Of a stretch of 64,000 bases of DNA, positions 8,702 to 16,709 are shown one piece after another; position 1 is the first letter of the stretch, and the number at the start of each line of letters is the position of its first letter. Location: assembly GCA_963849605.1 (NCBI GenBank), contig CAWKHX010000002.1, positions 620,001-684,000 on the forward strand, read 5' to 3'. The notes under the pieces are model-generated. The model made no database searches. It saw only the letters and a program-made list of their open reading frames with translations, and was not told the DNA's origin. The translations under genes and the position numbers were made by a program. This DNA comes from DASPHG01 sp963849605. Lineage in GTDB: Bacteria > Actinomycetota > Thermoleophilia > Solirubrobacterales > Thermoleophilaceae.

Positions 8702-9862
8702 CTATAGGTAGCCCATCGGGTCAACCGGTGACCCGTTGATGCGCACCTCGAAGTGGAGGTGGTCGCCGAAGCAGTGGCCCGTGCAGCCGACGTAGCCGAT
8801 CACGTCGCCCTGCGAGACGGAAGCCCCGCTCGAGGTCGCGTAGCTCGACTGGTGCGCGTAGCACGTGGACATGGTGCTCGTGTGCTGGATGCAGGTGTAG
8901 TTGCCGTAGCCGCCCGTCCAGCCCATCAGCACGACCGTGCCGCTGTCGGCGGCGCGGATCGCGGTGCCCGCAGGGACCGCGATGTCGACGCCGGCGTGCA
9001 GGCGTCCCCAGCGCATCCCGAAGCCCGAGACCACCGGACCGTTCACGGGCCAGATCAGCGAACCCGAGCCCTGCCTGACCGGCGCAACGCCCTGTGACGG
9101 CGCGAGTTGGGCGGTGACCCGCGCCTGCTCGGCCTCGAGCTCGCGGAGGTCGCCCTCGAGCTCGACCCGGCTCTCGTGTACCTGGGAGTAGGCGGCGCGG
9201 CGGTCGTCGCGCACGGTGGCGAGCTCGGACTGCGAGTCGAGGAGCTGGTTCTTCGACTGTGCGAGCTCGTTGCGCTGGGCGAGGATCGCGTTGGCGGCGT
9301 CCTCGACGTGCTGCTCGAGCTCGGCGAGGAGGTCGGCCTGCTTCTCGGCCGCTGCCTTGAGGACGCGAACGCGCTCGATGATCGCCTGGTCCTGTTCGGA
9401 GATGCGCTGGAGGAACTCGGTCTGCTCGAGCAGGTCTTCGAAGCCGTCGGCCCGGAGGATCACCGTGAGCGCATCCGGCTCGTCGGCCTTGTACAGCTCG
9501 ACCAAGCGGTTCGCGAGGGCGTCCTGTGCCGCCGCGAGCTCCTTCTTCAGCCGGGCCAGCCGCTCGCGCGCCTCGTCGAGCTTGCCGCGCACCTCGAGCA
9601 GCTCCGCGCGCTTCTCGTCGAGCGTCGCCTGGATCCGGTTCTGCTTGCGCTGGAGGACGTTGATGTCCCCCTGAAGCGAATCGATCCGGACGTTGTACAC
9701 CGCGATCGTCTCCGACAGGACGTGCTCCTTGTACTTCTTGCTCTGGACAAGCGTGCGCGTCTGGTCGATCCGCTGGGAGAGCGGTGCGGATAGCCCGGGC
9801 ATAGGCAGCAGCAAGTAGGCCGCTAGGCCCAGGGTTATGACAACCCCGAAATGTCTCTTCAT
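8702..9862 (-). CDS. Coiled-coil M23 (LytM) family peptidoglycan hydrolase
   Basis: 386 residues. An N-terminal signal segment (about 5-25) is followed by a long charged coiled coil (about 28-255) and a C-terminal LytM/M23 domain (about 275-386) with the zinc motifs HAGVD and HLHFE and an HCFGDH stretch. This EnvC/NlpD-like layout belongs to enzymes, or activators, that cut peptide cross-links during division and growth; the zinc ligands look intact, so catalysis is possible. It is preceded by a c-di-AMP riboswitch, so expression probably responds to c-di-AMP. Confidence 0.88.
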   Translation of the reverse strand: MKRHFGVVITLGLAAYLLLPMPGLSAPLSQRIDQTRTLVQSKKYKEHVLSETIAVYNVRIDSLQGDINVLQRKQNRIQATLDEKRAELLEVRGKLDEARERLARLKKELAAAQDALANRLVELYKADEPDALTVILRADGFEDLLEQTEFLQRISEQDQAIIERVRVLKAAAEKQADLLAELEQHVEDAANAILAQRNELAQSKNQLLDSQSELATVRDDRRAAYSQVHESRVELEGDLRELEAEQARVTAQLAPSQGVAPVRQGSGSLIWPVNGPVVSGFGMRWGRLHAGVDIAVPAGTAIRAADSGTVVLMGWTGGYGNYTCIQHTSTMSTCYAHQSSYATSSGASVSQGDVIGYVGCTGHCFGDHLHFEVRINGSPVDPMGYL

Positions 9863-9875
9863 ATTCGTGTCCCCG

Positions 9876-10003
9876 ATGCCTACGGAGTTAGCTGACGGGC
9901 TCGCGTTCCACGCTAGGCCGTGCTCCTGACGGCCATTCGCCCCCGGGCCTCCGGCCCTTTGGTTCCCCCGTTCCCCCTGTTTTGCAGAGCGACTCGGCGT
10001 TTG
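9876..10003 (-). promoter_or_regulatory. c-di-AMP riboswitch (ydaO/yuaA type)
   Basis: The minus-strand leader of the M23 gene carries the conserved blocks of the ydaO-yuaA aptamer: CGCCGAG near the 5' end, the purine-rich GGGGGAACGGGGGAACC, GGGGGCGAA, and the strongly conserved 3' block CCCGTCAGCTAACTCCGTAGGC (bases 9900-9879). Two internal hairpins are visible (GGGCCGGAGGCCC and GGCCGT...ACGGCC). In actinobacteria this class often controls cell-wall hydrolases, which fits the downstream gene. The 3' limit is about 14 bases before the ATG, so the expression platform must be short. Confidence 0.88.
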
Positions 10004-10013
10004 GGACGCGCGC

Positions 10014-10019
10014 AGACTA
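10014..10019 (-). promoter_or_regulatory. -10 element for the riboswitch-M23 transcript
   Basis: TAGTCT about 14 bases before the first conserved riboswitch block, preceded by TGC (extended -10). Transcription would begin near 10007, just ahead of the aptamer. No good -35. Confidence 0.4.
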
Positions 10020-10091
10020 GCAGGATTCAGTCTGCACGCGAGGCGGTTTTCCTGCGATTTGCACGGGTTCTTGCAGAATCCCCCTGCTCTC

Positions 10092-10097
10092 TAGACT
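10092..10097 (+). promoter_or_regulatory. -10 element of htpX (leaderless)
   Basis: TAGACT followed by exactly seven bases and the GTG of htpX; no Shine-Dalgarno sequence between them. Confidence 0.55.
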
Positions 10098-10104
10098 TCC
10101 GTTC

Positions 10105-10995
10105 GTGGCCGCCCCGAGAGCAGTGTTCAAGCGTGACACCGGGCTTCAGTTCCGGATGCTGACGACGCTGTTCCTGATGGGGCTGCTGTACGTGGCCTTC
10201 TCGGCCGTGCTCTTCTCACTGGGCGCGGGTGTCGGGATCATGGTCGTGTTCTGCGCGGGTCTGCTGCTCGCGCAGCTCTTCCTCTCCGACAAGATCGCGC
10301 TCGCCTCCATGGGCGCGAAGCAGGTCACGCCCGAGCAGGCGCCGGGGCTCCACGCGATGATCGAGAAACTCTGCATCCAGGCGGACCTTCCCAAGCCGAA
10401 GATCGCCGTCGCCGACACGCCGATGCCGAACGCGTTCGCGATGGGCCGCTCGAAGAAGAGCGCCGTCGTGTGCGCGACCACCGGGATCATGAACACCCTC
10501 AGCCCCACCGAGCTCGAGGGCGTGATGGCGCATGAGCTCACGCACGTGAAGAACCGCGACGTGCTGATCATGACCATGGCCAGCTTCTTCGCGTCGCTCG
10601 CGTCGATGATCGCGCAGTTCGCGTTCTTCTTCGGCTCGAGCGACGACGACACGCCGGCCGGGATGATCGTGTTCCTCGTCTCGATCCTCGTCTACGTGAT
10701 CTCGTTCTTCCTGATGCTCGCCCTGTCCCGCTACCGCGAGTTCGCGGCCGACCGCGGCGCCGCGCTCATCACCGGCCGGCCGAGTGCGCTCGCCTCCGCG
10801 CTGCAGCACATCTCGACGGCGATGGAGAAGACGCCGCAGCGCGACCTGCGCGCGGCTGAGGGCATGAACGCGTTCTTCATCATGCCGGCGCGCGCGAAGA
10901 ACTCGATCAAGACGATCTTCATGACGCACCCGCCGATGGAGAAGCGGATCGAGCGCCTCATGGAGTACGAGCGCCAGCTCCAGGCCGCGGCGTAG
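10105..10995 (+). CDS. htpX: Zinc metalloprotease HtpX
   Basis: 296 residues, an M48-family membrane protease that degrades misfolded or damaged membrane proteins. Two N-terminal transmembrane segments (about 19-37 and 41-60), the zinc motif HELTH with H143, E144 and H147, two further membrane segments (about 155-175 and 185-205), and the third-ligand region RYREFAADRGA. The C-terminus has HPPMEKRI. Leaderless GTG start. Followed after one base by pspAB and facing pspA-pspAA, so it belongs to an envelope-stress set. Confidence 0.94.
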   Translation: MAAPRAVFKRDTGLQFRMLTTLFLMGLLYVAFSAVLFSLGAGVGIMVVFCAGLLLAQLFLSDKIALASMGAKQVTPEQAPGLHAMIEKLCIQADLPKPKIAVADTPMPNAFAMGRSKKSAVVCATTGIMNTLSPTELEGVMAHELTHVKNRDVLIMTMASFFASLASMIAQFAFFFGSSDDDTPAGMIVFLVSILVYVISFFLMLALSRYREFAADRGAALITGRPSALASALQHISTAMEKTPQRDLRAAEGMNAFFIMPARAKNSIKTIFMTHPPMEKRIERLMEYERQLQAAA

Positions 10996-10996
10996 G

Positions 10997-11566
10997 TTGG
11001 GCTTCCTCGACGCGCTGCTCGGCGGCCGCCGCAAGCTGAGCGGGCCGGCACCGGACCGCCTGTTCGCGATGTCCACCGCGTACGTGCAGCTCGAGACCGG
11101 CCTCGGGATCACGTCCCGCGGCTCGGCGGGGCTCGTGTTCCAGCCGCTCGGAACGGCGGAGTTCGAGTCCCTGATGAAGGACACGGACGAGCTTCTGGCC
11201 TCCGCGGCGCAGGAGACCGGCACGACCACCGAGACCAAGGTCGACGAGTACGGCTACCGATGGGCGATCCTGCGCGACCCGGACTTCGAGGACCTCGTGG
11301 TCGCGGTCAACACGGTCTCGACGCAGCTCGATTCAGGCGGCTACGGGGACCGGCTCCTGGCCGCCGTGTTCGCGTTCGAGGAGAAGGCCCAGCCCGTGTA
11401 CTGGATCTACAACTACAAGCGCGGGAGCTTCTACCCGTTCGTCCCCACGGGGAAGCAGAAGCGCGACTCGGAGCGCGAGTTCCGGCTGAAGGCCCAGATG
11501 GCGGACGAGCTGCCGCTCGAGGAGGAGATCGGCCGCGACCTCCCCCTCTGGGACATCCCGATCTAG
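10997..11566 (+). CDS. PspA-associated protein PspAB
   Basis: 189 residues, recognised as PspAB by overall similarity (MGFLDALLG start, LETGLG..G.AGLVFQPL, WILRD.DFEDLV, and the PVYWIYNYKRGSFYPFVP segment) and by its position beside htpX and opposite pspA-pspAA. No transmembrane segment; probably cytoplasmic. The molecular role is not established. It starts one base after the htpX stop, so both are on one mRNA. It ends four bases inside the end of the convergent pspAA. Confidence 0.8.
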   Translation: MGFLDALLGGRRKLSGPAPDRLFAMSTAYVQLETGLGITSRGSAGLVFQPLGTAEFESLMKDTDELLASAAQETGTTTETKVDEYGYRWAILRDPDFEDLVVAVNTVSTQLDSGGYGDRLLAAVFAFEEKAQPVYWIYNYKRGSFYPFVPTGKQKRDSEREFRLKAQMADELPLEEEIGRDLPLWDIPI

Positions 11567-11841
11567 TCCGGGATCAACCCTTCGCCGGTGAACTCGCCGG
11601 CGGCCTCATCGAACGAGACGTCGCGCGGCGGCAGGATCACGTCCGACTCGACCAGCTCGTCCTCGGCGACCGCCTCGCCGTCGCTTTCGACCAGCGAAAG
11701 CATCTCGTTGAACAGCTGCTGAAACTTCGCCTCGTCTCCCGCTTCGACGGCCGCGACCGCTGAGTTGTCCAACTCGTTCAGCCGGTCCGCGTCTTCGTCG
11801 GGCAGGCGGAACTGCCCCTCCCCCGAGATGCGGACGATCAC
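11563..11841 (-). CDS. PspA-associated protein PspAA
   Basis: 92 residues. The N-terminal IVRISGEGQFRLPDEDADRLNELDN and acidic C-terminal half match the small PspAA partner of actinobacterial and archaeal PspA. The GTG start overlaps the pspA TGA stop (GTGA), so both are made together. Probably a cytosolic regulator or partner of the PspA scaffold, by association; no catalytic motif. Confidence 0.8.
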   Translation of the reverse strand: MIVRISGEGQFRLPDEDADRLNELDNSAVAAVEAGDEAKFQQLFNEMLSLVESDGEAVAEDELVESDVILPPRDVSFDEAAGEFTGEGLIPD

Positions 11842-12602
11842 TGGGCCTCCTCCTTCTCGCCCTGCTCGAGCGCGGGCGCGTCGGCGCCTGAGCCGGCGCC
11901 CAGCTCCGCCTTCATCTTCGCGAGCTCCTCGTCCACCTGGGCGCCCTGCGAGAGCTGCGCCAGCTCGCGGTCGATGTCGCTGCTGCCGCCTTCGAGCTGC
12001 GTGATGTCCTCGAACACTCCGGCCTGCTCCAACTCGCCGACGGCGTTCGCGCGCGCCTTCATGTCCTCGGTCTTCTCCTCGGCACGCTGCATCGCCAGGC
12101 CGAGGTCGGCCATCTCCTCGCCCACCCCGGACGCCGCCTCGGAGATCATCACCTGCGCCTCGGCGGCCGAGTACTGCGCCTTGATGACCTCCTTCTTCGT
12201 CCGGAAGGCCTCGATCTTCGCGCGCAGCCGCTTCTCGTTCTCGATCAGCTGCTCCTGCTGCTGCTCGAGCTGGGTGACCTGAGTGTCCAGCCCCTGGAGC
12301 TCCGCCTGGATGGCCGTCTTGCGCTCGAGCGCCATCCGCGCGAGGTCCTCGCGGTTCTGCGAGATCGCCTGGCGCGCCTGCGTGTCGAGCTTGACGACCT
12401 GCTCCTCGAGCTTCTTCGACTGCATCTGGATCCGCTTCTTGGCGGTGACGACGTCGGCGATGCCCTTCTTGACGCCCTGGAGATGCTCCTGCTGCTTGCG
12501 GTACCCGTAGTCGAGGGTCTCGGCCGGGTCCTCGGCGCGGTCGAGCATCTTCGAGATCTTCGCCTTGATCGTTGTCGACATCCGGCCGGCCAGGCCTGGC
12601 AT
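11838..12602 (-). CDS. pspA: Phage shock protein A (PspA/IM30 family)
   Basis: 254 residues, almost entirely alpha-helical and coiled-coil, with the ESCRT-III-like PspA/Vipp1 pattern: N-terminal MLDRAEDPAETLDYGYRKQ, then long heptad-rich helices to about residue 210. It binds stressed inner membrane and preserves its integrity. ATG 12602 follows AGGAGG at proper distance, unlike most leaderless genes here, so this start is preferred to the internal ATG at 12581. First gene of pspA-pspAA; -10 TAGTCT overlaps the -10 of the divergent thioesterase. Confidence 0.92.
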   Translation of the reverse strand: MPGLAGRMSTTIKAKISKMLDRAEDPAETLDYGYRKQQEHLQGVKKGIADVVTAKKRIQMQSKKLEEQVVKLDTQARQAISQNREDLARMALERKTAIQAELQGLDTQVTQLEQQQEQLIENEKRLRAKIEAFRTKKEVIKAQYSAAEAQVMISEAASGVGEEMADLGLAMQRAEEKTEDMKARANAVGELEQAGVFEDITQLEGGSSDIDRELAQLSQGAQVDEELAKMKAELGAGSGADAPALEQGEKEEAQ

Positions 12603-12636
12603 CGCAAGCCTCCTCAGTTTCGGGACAGGGGCGTCC

Positions 12637-12643
12637 TAGACTA
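12637..12643. promoter_or_regulatory. Overlapping divergent -10 elements (pspA / thioesterase)
   Basis: TAGACT on the plus strand (12637-12642) and TAGTCT on the minus strand (12643-12638) overlap by five bases inside CTAGACTAG. The plus hexamer is 10 bases before the thioesterase GTG; the minus one lies upstream of the pspA ribosome-binding site. Confidence 0.5.
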
Positions 12644-12652
12644 GCCGCCCGC

Positions 12653-13141
12653 GTGCAGCCGAAGCCGCCCTCCGCCTCCGAGTCCGTACTCACCCGCTGG
12701 ATGGGCATCCCTGACGCGAACACGGCGGGCAACGTGCACGGCGGGACGCTGATGAAGATGGTCGACGAGGTGGCCGGTGTGGCCGCGGTGCGCCACTGCG
12801 GCACGCGGGTCGTGACCGCGGCGCTCGACCGGATGACGTTCACCCAGCCCGTGTACGTCGGTCAGCTCGTGACCGTGAAGGCGACCGTGAATGCCGCCTG
12901 GCGCACGTCGATGGAGGTCGGCGTCAGAGTCGAGTCGGAGAACGTGAGGACGGGCGAGGTCACGCACACATCGACCGCGTACCTGACGATGGTCGCGCTC
13001 ACCGACGAGGGCGAGCCGACGCCCGTGCCGGGCGTGGAGCCGGCGACGGAGGACGAGAAGCGCCGGCAACGCGAGGCTCAGCTGCGGCGCGACAACCGGC
13101 TGCGCGAGCGCGACGAGATCAAACGCGGACGGGGCGAGTAG
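12653..13141 (+). CDS. Acyl-CoA thioesterase (hotdog fold, YciA/BACH type)
   Basis: 162 residues from GTG 12653. Single hotdog domain with the family motif NTAGNVHGGTLMKMVDEVAG (catalytic region; conserved N and D) and the TAALDRMTFTQPVYVG strand, then a charged C-terminal tail from about residue 125. Hydrolyses acyl-CoA to free acid and CoA; chain-length preference cannot be read. Fits the acyl-CoA dehydrogenases and thiolase further along. The longer open frame upstream lacks conservation and overlaps the pspA promoter, so the GTG start was chosen. Confidence 0.86.
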   Translation: MQPKPPSASESVLTRWMGIPDANTAGNVHGGTLMKMVDEVAGVAAVRHCGTRVVTAALDRMTFTQPVYVGQLVTVKATVNAAWRTSMEVGVRVESENVRTGEVTHTSTAYLTMVALTDEGEPTPVPGVEPATEDEKRRQREAQLRRDNRLRERDEIKRGRGE

Positions 13142-13914
13142 CCGCCTCGGCCTCGTCGGCGTCGCGCGCCGAGGCCCAGAAGAACAGGCACAGCGCGAAC
13201 ATCATCACGAAGAAGTCGAGGCCGAGCATCATCCCGCCCGCGAGCTGCTGATCGCCCAGCGGCGTCATCCCGTGCTCGCGCGCGGAGTCGCCATACGCGT
13301 CGTACGCCGGCGTGCGCATGATCACGAACGCCATCCCGAGGAACATGCCCGGCGAGCCGCGCGCCGATCAGGTGGCCGATCTTCCACAGCTCCCCATGCA
13401 GGCGGCGGCGCTTCGGGTCGAGCGGCGCCCACCATACGAGCACGCTCGCGAACACGAACGACCAGTGCTGCAGCACGTGGACCGCGTCGTTCTCGAGCGC
13501 GGCCTCGAACATGAACGCGAAGTGCCACCCGTAGAGGATCAGCACGAAGACGGGGATCGCGACGAGCGGCCGGCGCAGCTTGCGGAACACCGCCCGCAGC
13601 CGGCGCCGGCGCGCGACCGCAACGAGGGCGGGACGCGGCAGCAGGAACGCGTAGACGGGCGAGCGCAGCCCCACCAGGAGGAGCGGCGCGGCCAGGTCGG
13701 CGATCAGGAGGTGCTGCGCCATGTGCGCCGAGAGCAGGTCCTCGGCGAGCCCGTCGATCGGCGACAGAAGCCCAGTGGCCGTGAGCGCAATCCCCGCGTG
13801 CCACGAAGCCTGCTGCCAGAAGGGCACGTCGTAGCCGCGCCCCCCGAGGATGTGCACGGCGCGGAGGTAAAGAACCTCCGCGAGGACTATTCCGATCAGA
13901 GCACCGGCGTACAC
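13119..13914 (-). pseudogene. ctaG: Cytochrome c oxidase assembly factor CtaG-like (caa3_CtaG), frameshifted
   Basis: Multispanning membrane protein of the caa3-type CtaG family, about 265 residues after repair. The N-terminal part (from GTG 13914) has WHAGIALTATGLLSPIDGLA, MAQHLLIADLAAPLLLVG and VLQHWSFVFASVLVWW. The C-terminal part, MFLGMAFVIMRTPAYDAYG to LGDQQLAGGMMLG and a last membrane helix, is in another frame. The frames join at bases ~13349-13352, where one extra G (GGGC for GGC) breaks the gene. A true mutation or a base-call error cannot be told apart here. Leaderless start: TAGCCT, seven bases, GTG. Confidence 0.75.
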
Positions 13915-13921
13915 CGGCTTC

Positions 13922-13927
13922 AGGCTA
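13922..13927 (-). promoter_or_regulatory. -10 element of ctaG, sharing the TAG stop of the upstream gene
   Basis: TAGCCT, then seven bases, then the ctaG GTG. Its TAG is the stop codon of the acyl-CoA dehydrogenase (13927-13925). Confidence 0.5.
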
Positions 13928-15214
13928 CGCCGTTGCTACGGCCTCAGCCGCGTCTCCGACCGCGTTCTCGGTCGGAGCGGCATCCTTCAGAACCTCGGCG
14001 GCCTCCTTCATCTTGTCCAGGTAGGCCTGCCGCTGCATGCGCGAGACGACCAGGCGCTGCACCTGGGCCGTGCCCTCGAAGATCTGGTAGATCTTGGCGT
14101 CGCGGAACCACTTCTCGAGCGGGCACTCGGTGCTCTGCGCGTACGGGCCGACGAGGTCCATCAGGATGGTGGTGGCCCACATCGTCACGTCGCCTGCCTT
14201 CAGCTTCGACATCGAGCCCTGGCCGCCGGTCATCGGCATGCCGTTGCGACCCATCCACGCGGCGCGCCACACCAAGAGCCGCGACGCCTCGATCTCCGTC
14301 GCCACGTCGGCCATCACCTGCTGGATCCGCTGCACCTCGAGCGCCGGCTGCCCCTCGATGATGTGGTCCTCGAGGTACTCGAGCGTCCACTCGTACGCCG
14401 CCTGCGCGATGCCGAGCGCGGAGGCGCCGACGAGCGGGCGCGTGATCTCGAAGGTTGCGAGGGCGCCTGAGGCGCGGCCCGTGGACTGCCCCGACCGGGC
14501 GCGCTCGAGCTTCTTCTCGAGCTTGTCCATCCCGCCGAGCAGGTAGTCGACCGGTATCCGGCAGTCCTCGAGGACGACCTCGGCCGTCTGGGACGCGCGG
14601 ATGCCGATCTTGTCCTCCTTCTTGCCCTGCGAGAGCCCGGGCGTGCCCTTCGGCACGACGAAGGAGGCCTGGCCGCGGTGGCCGAGCTCGGGGTCGACGG
14701 TCGCGACCACGACCGTGACGTCGGCGATCCCGCCGTTCGAAATGAAGACCTTGGTGCCGTTGAGGACCCACTCGTCGCCGTCGAGCTTCGCGGTGGTGCG
14801 CAGCGACTTGACGTCGGAGCCAGCGCCGGCCTCCGTGACGGCGTACGCGCCGAGCTTGATCTCTTCACCCAGTCCGAAGCACTCCGGGATCCAACGGCCG
14901 ACCTGCTCCGGGGTGCCGGAAGAAGCGATGCCGGCGGCAGCCAGGGAAGAAGCGGAGATGGCGAGCGCGATGCCGGCGCAGCCCCAATGGAGCTCCTCCG
15001 TGTAGATCACGCCAAGCAGGCCGTCGCCGTCGCTGGCCATCCTCTGGATGTAGTCGAGCCCCTGGAGGTCCCACTTCCGGGCTTCCTTGATGACGTCCCA
15101 CGGCACGGACTGCTCGCGGTCGTACTTCGCGGCCACCGGCCGGATGACGTCGGTCGAGAACTTGCGGCAATGCCGCTGAAACTCGATTTGCTCGTCGGTG
15201 AGGCGGAAATCCAC
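13925..15214 (-). CDS. Acyl-CoA dehydrogenase
   Basis: 429 residues from GTG 15214, where the family N-terminus (DFRLTDEQIEFQRHCRKF) begins; the longer open frame upstream crosses the promoter and is not conserved. FAD-dependent alpha,beta-dehydrogenation of acyl-CoA. Visible are the flavin/substrate motif YAVTEAGAGSDVKSL, WVLNGTKVFISNGG, and the C-terminal KIYQIFEGTAQVQRLVVSR with the E of the EGTAQ motif. SD-like AGGGA lies upstream of the GTG. A palindromic operator overlaps the promoter, so a TetR-type regulator is expected, though none is encoded nearby. Confidence 0.9.
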   Translation of the reverse strand: MDFRLTDEQIEFQRHCRKFSTDVIRPVAAKYDREQSVPWDVIKEARKWDLQGLDYIQRMASDGDGLLGVIYTEELHWGCAGIALAISASSLAAAGIASSGTPEQVGRWIPECFGLGEEIKLGAYAVTEAGAGSDVKSLRTTAKLDGDEWVLNGTKVFISNGGIADVTVVVATVDPELGHRGQASFVVPKGTPGLSQGKKEDKIGIRASQTAEVVLEDCRIPVDYLLGGMDKLEKKLERARSGQSTGRASGALATFEITRPLVGASALGIAQAAYEWTLEYLEDHIIEGQPALEVQRIQQVMADVATEIEASRLLVWRAAWMGRNGMPMTGGQGSMSKLKAGDVTMWATTILMDLVGPYAQSTECPLEKWFRDAKIYQIFEGTAQVQRLVVSRMQRQAYLDKMKEAAEVLKDAAPTENAVGDAAEAVATA

Positions 15215-15227
15215 TGCGATCCCTTCG

Positions 15228-15248
15228 TTGACTGACCAGTCAATCGTA
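15228..15248 (-). promoter_or_regulatory. Promoter with palindromic operator upstream of the acyl-CoA dehydrogenase
   Basis: Minus-strand -10 TACGAT (15248-15243) is followed directly by a near-perfect 16-bp palindrome, TTGACTGACCAGTCAA on the plus strand (15228-15243; seven paired bases each side). A protein bound here would cover the transcription start. The pattern resembles FadR/TetR-type operators of fatty-acid degradation genes; the regulator itself is unknown. Confidence 0.6.
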
Positions 15249-15274
15249 CCGCGACCGGCCCCCAAACAGCCCGG

Positions 15275-15280
15275 TAAGGT
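15275..15280 (+). promoter_or_regulatory. -10 element of the CWB2-like lipoprotein gene (leaderless)
   Basis: TAAGGT, then exactly seven bases, then GTG 15288. No Shine-Dalgarno sequence. Confidence 0.5.
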
Positions 15281-15287
15281 CAGCCTC

Positions 15288-16484
15288 GTGGCTCGTCTCC
15301 CGACGCTCCTCCTCGCTTGTTGCGCCCTCTTTGCAGGGTGTTCCATCGGAGATGACGACAACACGCCGCCCCAGATCGGGGTGAAGGCCGACGACGAGCA
15401 GGCCGCCGCCGACCTCGGCTTCCCCTTCACGGCCACCAAGAACACGACCCGCGTGGGAGGCGGCGACGCGATCGCCGACGTCGCCGGCGTCGCGGGCGCG
15501 GTCTGGCCCGCCACGAGCGACACGACGCGCCCGAAGGTCGTCGTGCTCGTGGACAAGGACAACTGGCAGGGCGGGGTGGCCGCCTCGGTCTTCGCCGGCA
15601 GCGGGTTCGGCGCGCCGCTCCTCCTGTCGGACGACGACAACCTGCCCGCGGTGTCGGAGGACACGCTCGACCGGCTCGACCCGCGCGGATCGGACGCGGC
15701 GAAGGGCGCGGCCGTGATCCGGATCGGCTCGCGCCCGCCCGAGCCAGGCGGCTACAAGACGACGACGATCGACGGCGACGACGTGTACGAGCTCGCGGCC
15801 GAGATCGACCGTTTCCACACGGTCGCCACCGGCGAGCCGTCGGACGACGTGATCATCGCGAGCGGCGAGCGCGCGGAGTACGCGATGCCGGCCGCGGCGA
15901 TGGCGGCACGCTCAGGCGACGCAGTGCTCCTGGCCGGCCGCGACGACCTGCCGGCTCCCTCGGTCGACGGGCTGAAGCGCCACGAGAAGCCGGACGTGTT
16001 CATCCTCGGCCCCGAGAGCGTGATCGGCCCCGAGGTCGCGCGCAAGCTGAAGCCGCTCGCCCGCCGGGTGCAGCGCATCGAGGGCCCTACGCCGGTGCAG
16101 AACGCGATCGAGTTCGCGCGCTTCCAGTCGGGCAGCTTCGGATGGGGCGCCGAGGTGCCGGGCCAGAACTTCACGATCGCGTCGACGTCGCGCCCGCTCG
16201 ACGCCGCCGGCGCGGCGTCGCTCGCCACAAACGGCGTGTTCGCACCCCTGCTGCTCACGGACGACTCGGAGACGCTGCCGCGGTCGCTCGAGAGCTACCT
16301 GCTCGACGTCCAGCCGGGCTTCGAGTCCGACCCGCGGCTGAGCGTCTTCAACCACGCGTGGATCCTGGGCGACGAGGACACGATCTCGGTCGAGGAGCAG
16401 GGCCGGATCGACGAGATCACCGCGCTGATCCCGGTGGAGATCAGCGAGGAGCGTAACCCGGAGGTAGGGTTCGGCCGGTCATGA
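15288..16484 (+). CDS. Lipoprotein with cell-wall-binding-repeat-2-like domain
   Basis: 398 residues from GTG 15288. Type II signal peptide: RLPTLLLACCALFAGC, lipobox LFAGC with the modified cysteine near residue 17, so it should be anchored outside the membrane through Lgt. The mature part has repeating units like CWB2 (PF04122): TTRVGGGDAIADVAGVAGA, then paired segments such as GAPLLLSDDDNLPAVSEDTLDRL and DAVLLAGRDDLPAPSVDGLKR, about 90-100 residues apart. CWB2 repeats bind anionic wall polymers in Firmicutes; that role here is inference. Stop overlaps the next ATG (ATGA). Confidence 0.75.
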   Translation: MARLPTLLLACCALFAGCSIGDDDNTPPQIGVKADDEQAAADLGFPFTATKNTTRVGGGDAIADVAGVAGAVWPATSDTTRPKVVVLVDKDNWQGGVAASVFAGSGFGAPLLLSDDDNLPAVSEDTLDRLDPRGSDAAKGAAVIRIGSRPPEPGGYKTTTIDGDDVYELAAEIDRFHTVATGEPSDDVIIASGERAEYAMPAAAMAARSGDAVLLAGRDDLPAPSVDGLKRHEKPDVFILGPESVIGPEVARKLKPLARRVQRIEGPTPVQNAIEFARFQSGSFGWGAEVPGQNFTIASTSRPLDAAGAASLATNGVFAPLLLTDDSETLPRSLESYLLDVQPGFESDPRLSVFNHAWILGDEDTISVEEQGRIDEITALIPVEISEERNPEVGFGRS

Positions 16485-16708
16485 GCGAGTACGAGAGCCC
16501 CGATCGCCTGGTACGCGAGCCGACGGTCGAGGACATCCGCCAGCTGATGGGAGCGTCCTCGCCGCATTTCGCGCTCCAGATCCGCAACAGGATCCGCAAC
16601 CTGATCGACGGCCTGCCGCCCGACCATCCCGCGCATGTCGAAGGAGCGCGCGAGATCGCCCGGCTCGAGAAGCTCGCGGTCGACGGCCCGAGCATCCAAC
16701 GCCCCTGA
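16481..16708 (+). CDS. Small conserved-looking helical protein
   Basis: 75 residues, charged, predicted helical, without membrane segment or cysteine. The core SPHFALQIRNRIRNLIDGLPPDHPAHVEGAREI looks like a compact helical unit. ATG overlaps the lipoprotein stop (ATGA) and a GTG methyltransferase start follows after one base, so it is in a three-gene unit. TAGGGT ten bases before the ATG could give an extra internal transcript. Function unknown; not recognised. Confidence 0.6.
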   Translation: MSEYESPDRLVREPTVEDIRQLMGASSPHFALQIRNRIRNLIDGLPPDHPAHVEGAREIARLEKLAVDGPSIQRP

Positions 16709-16709
16709 C

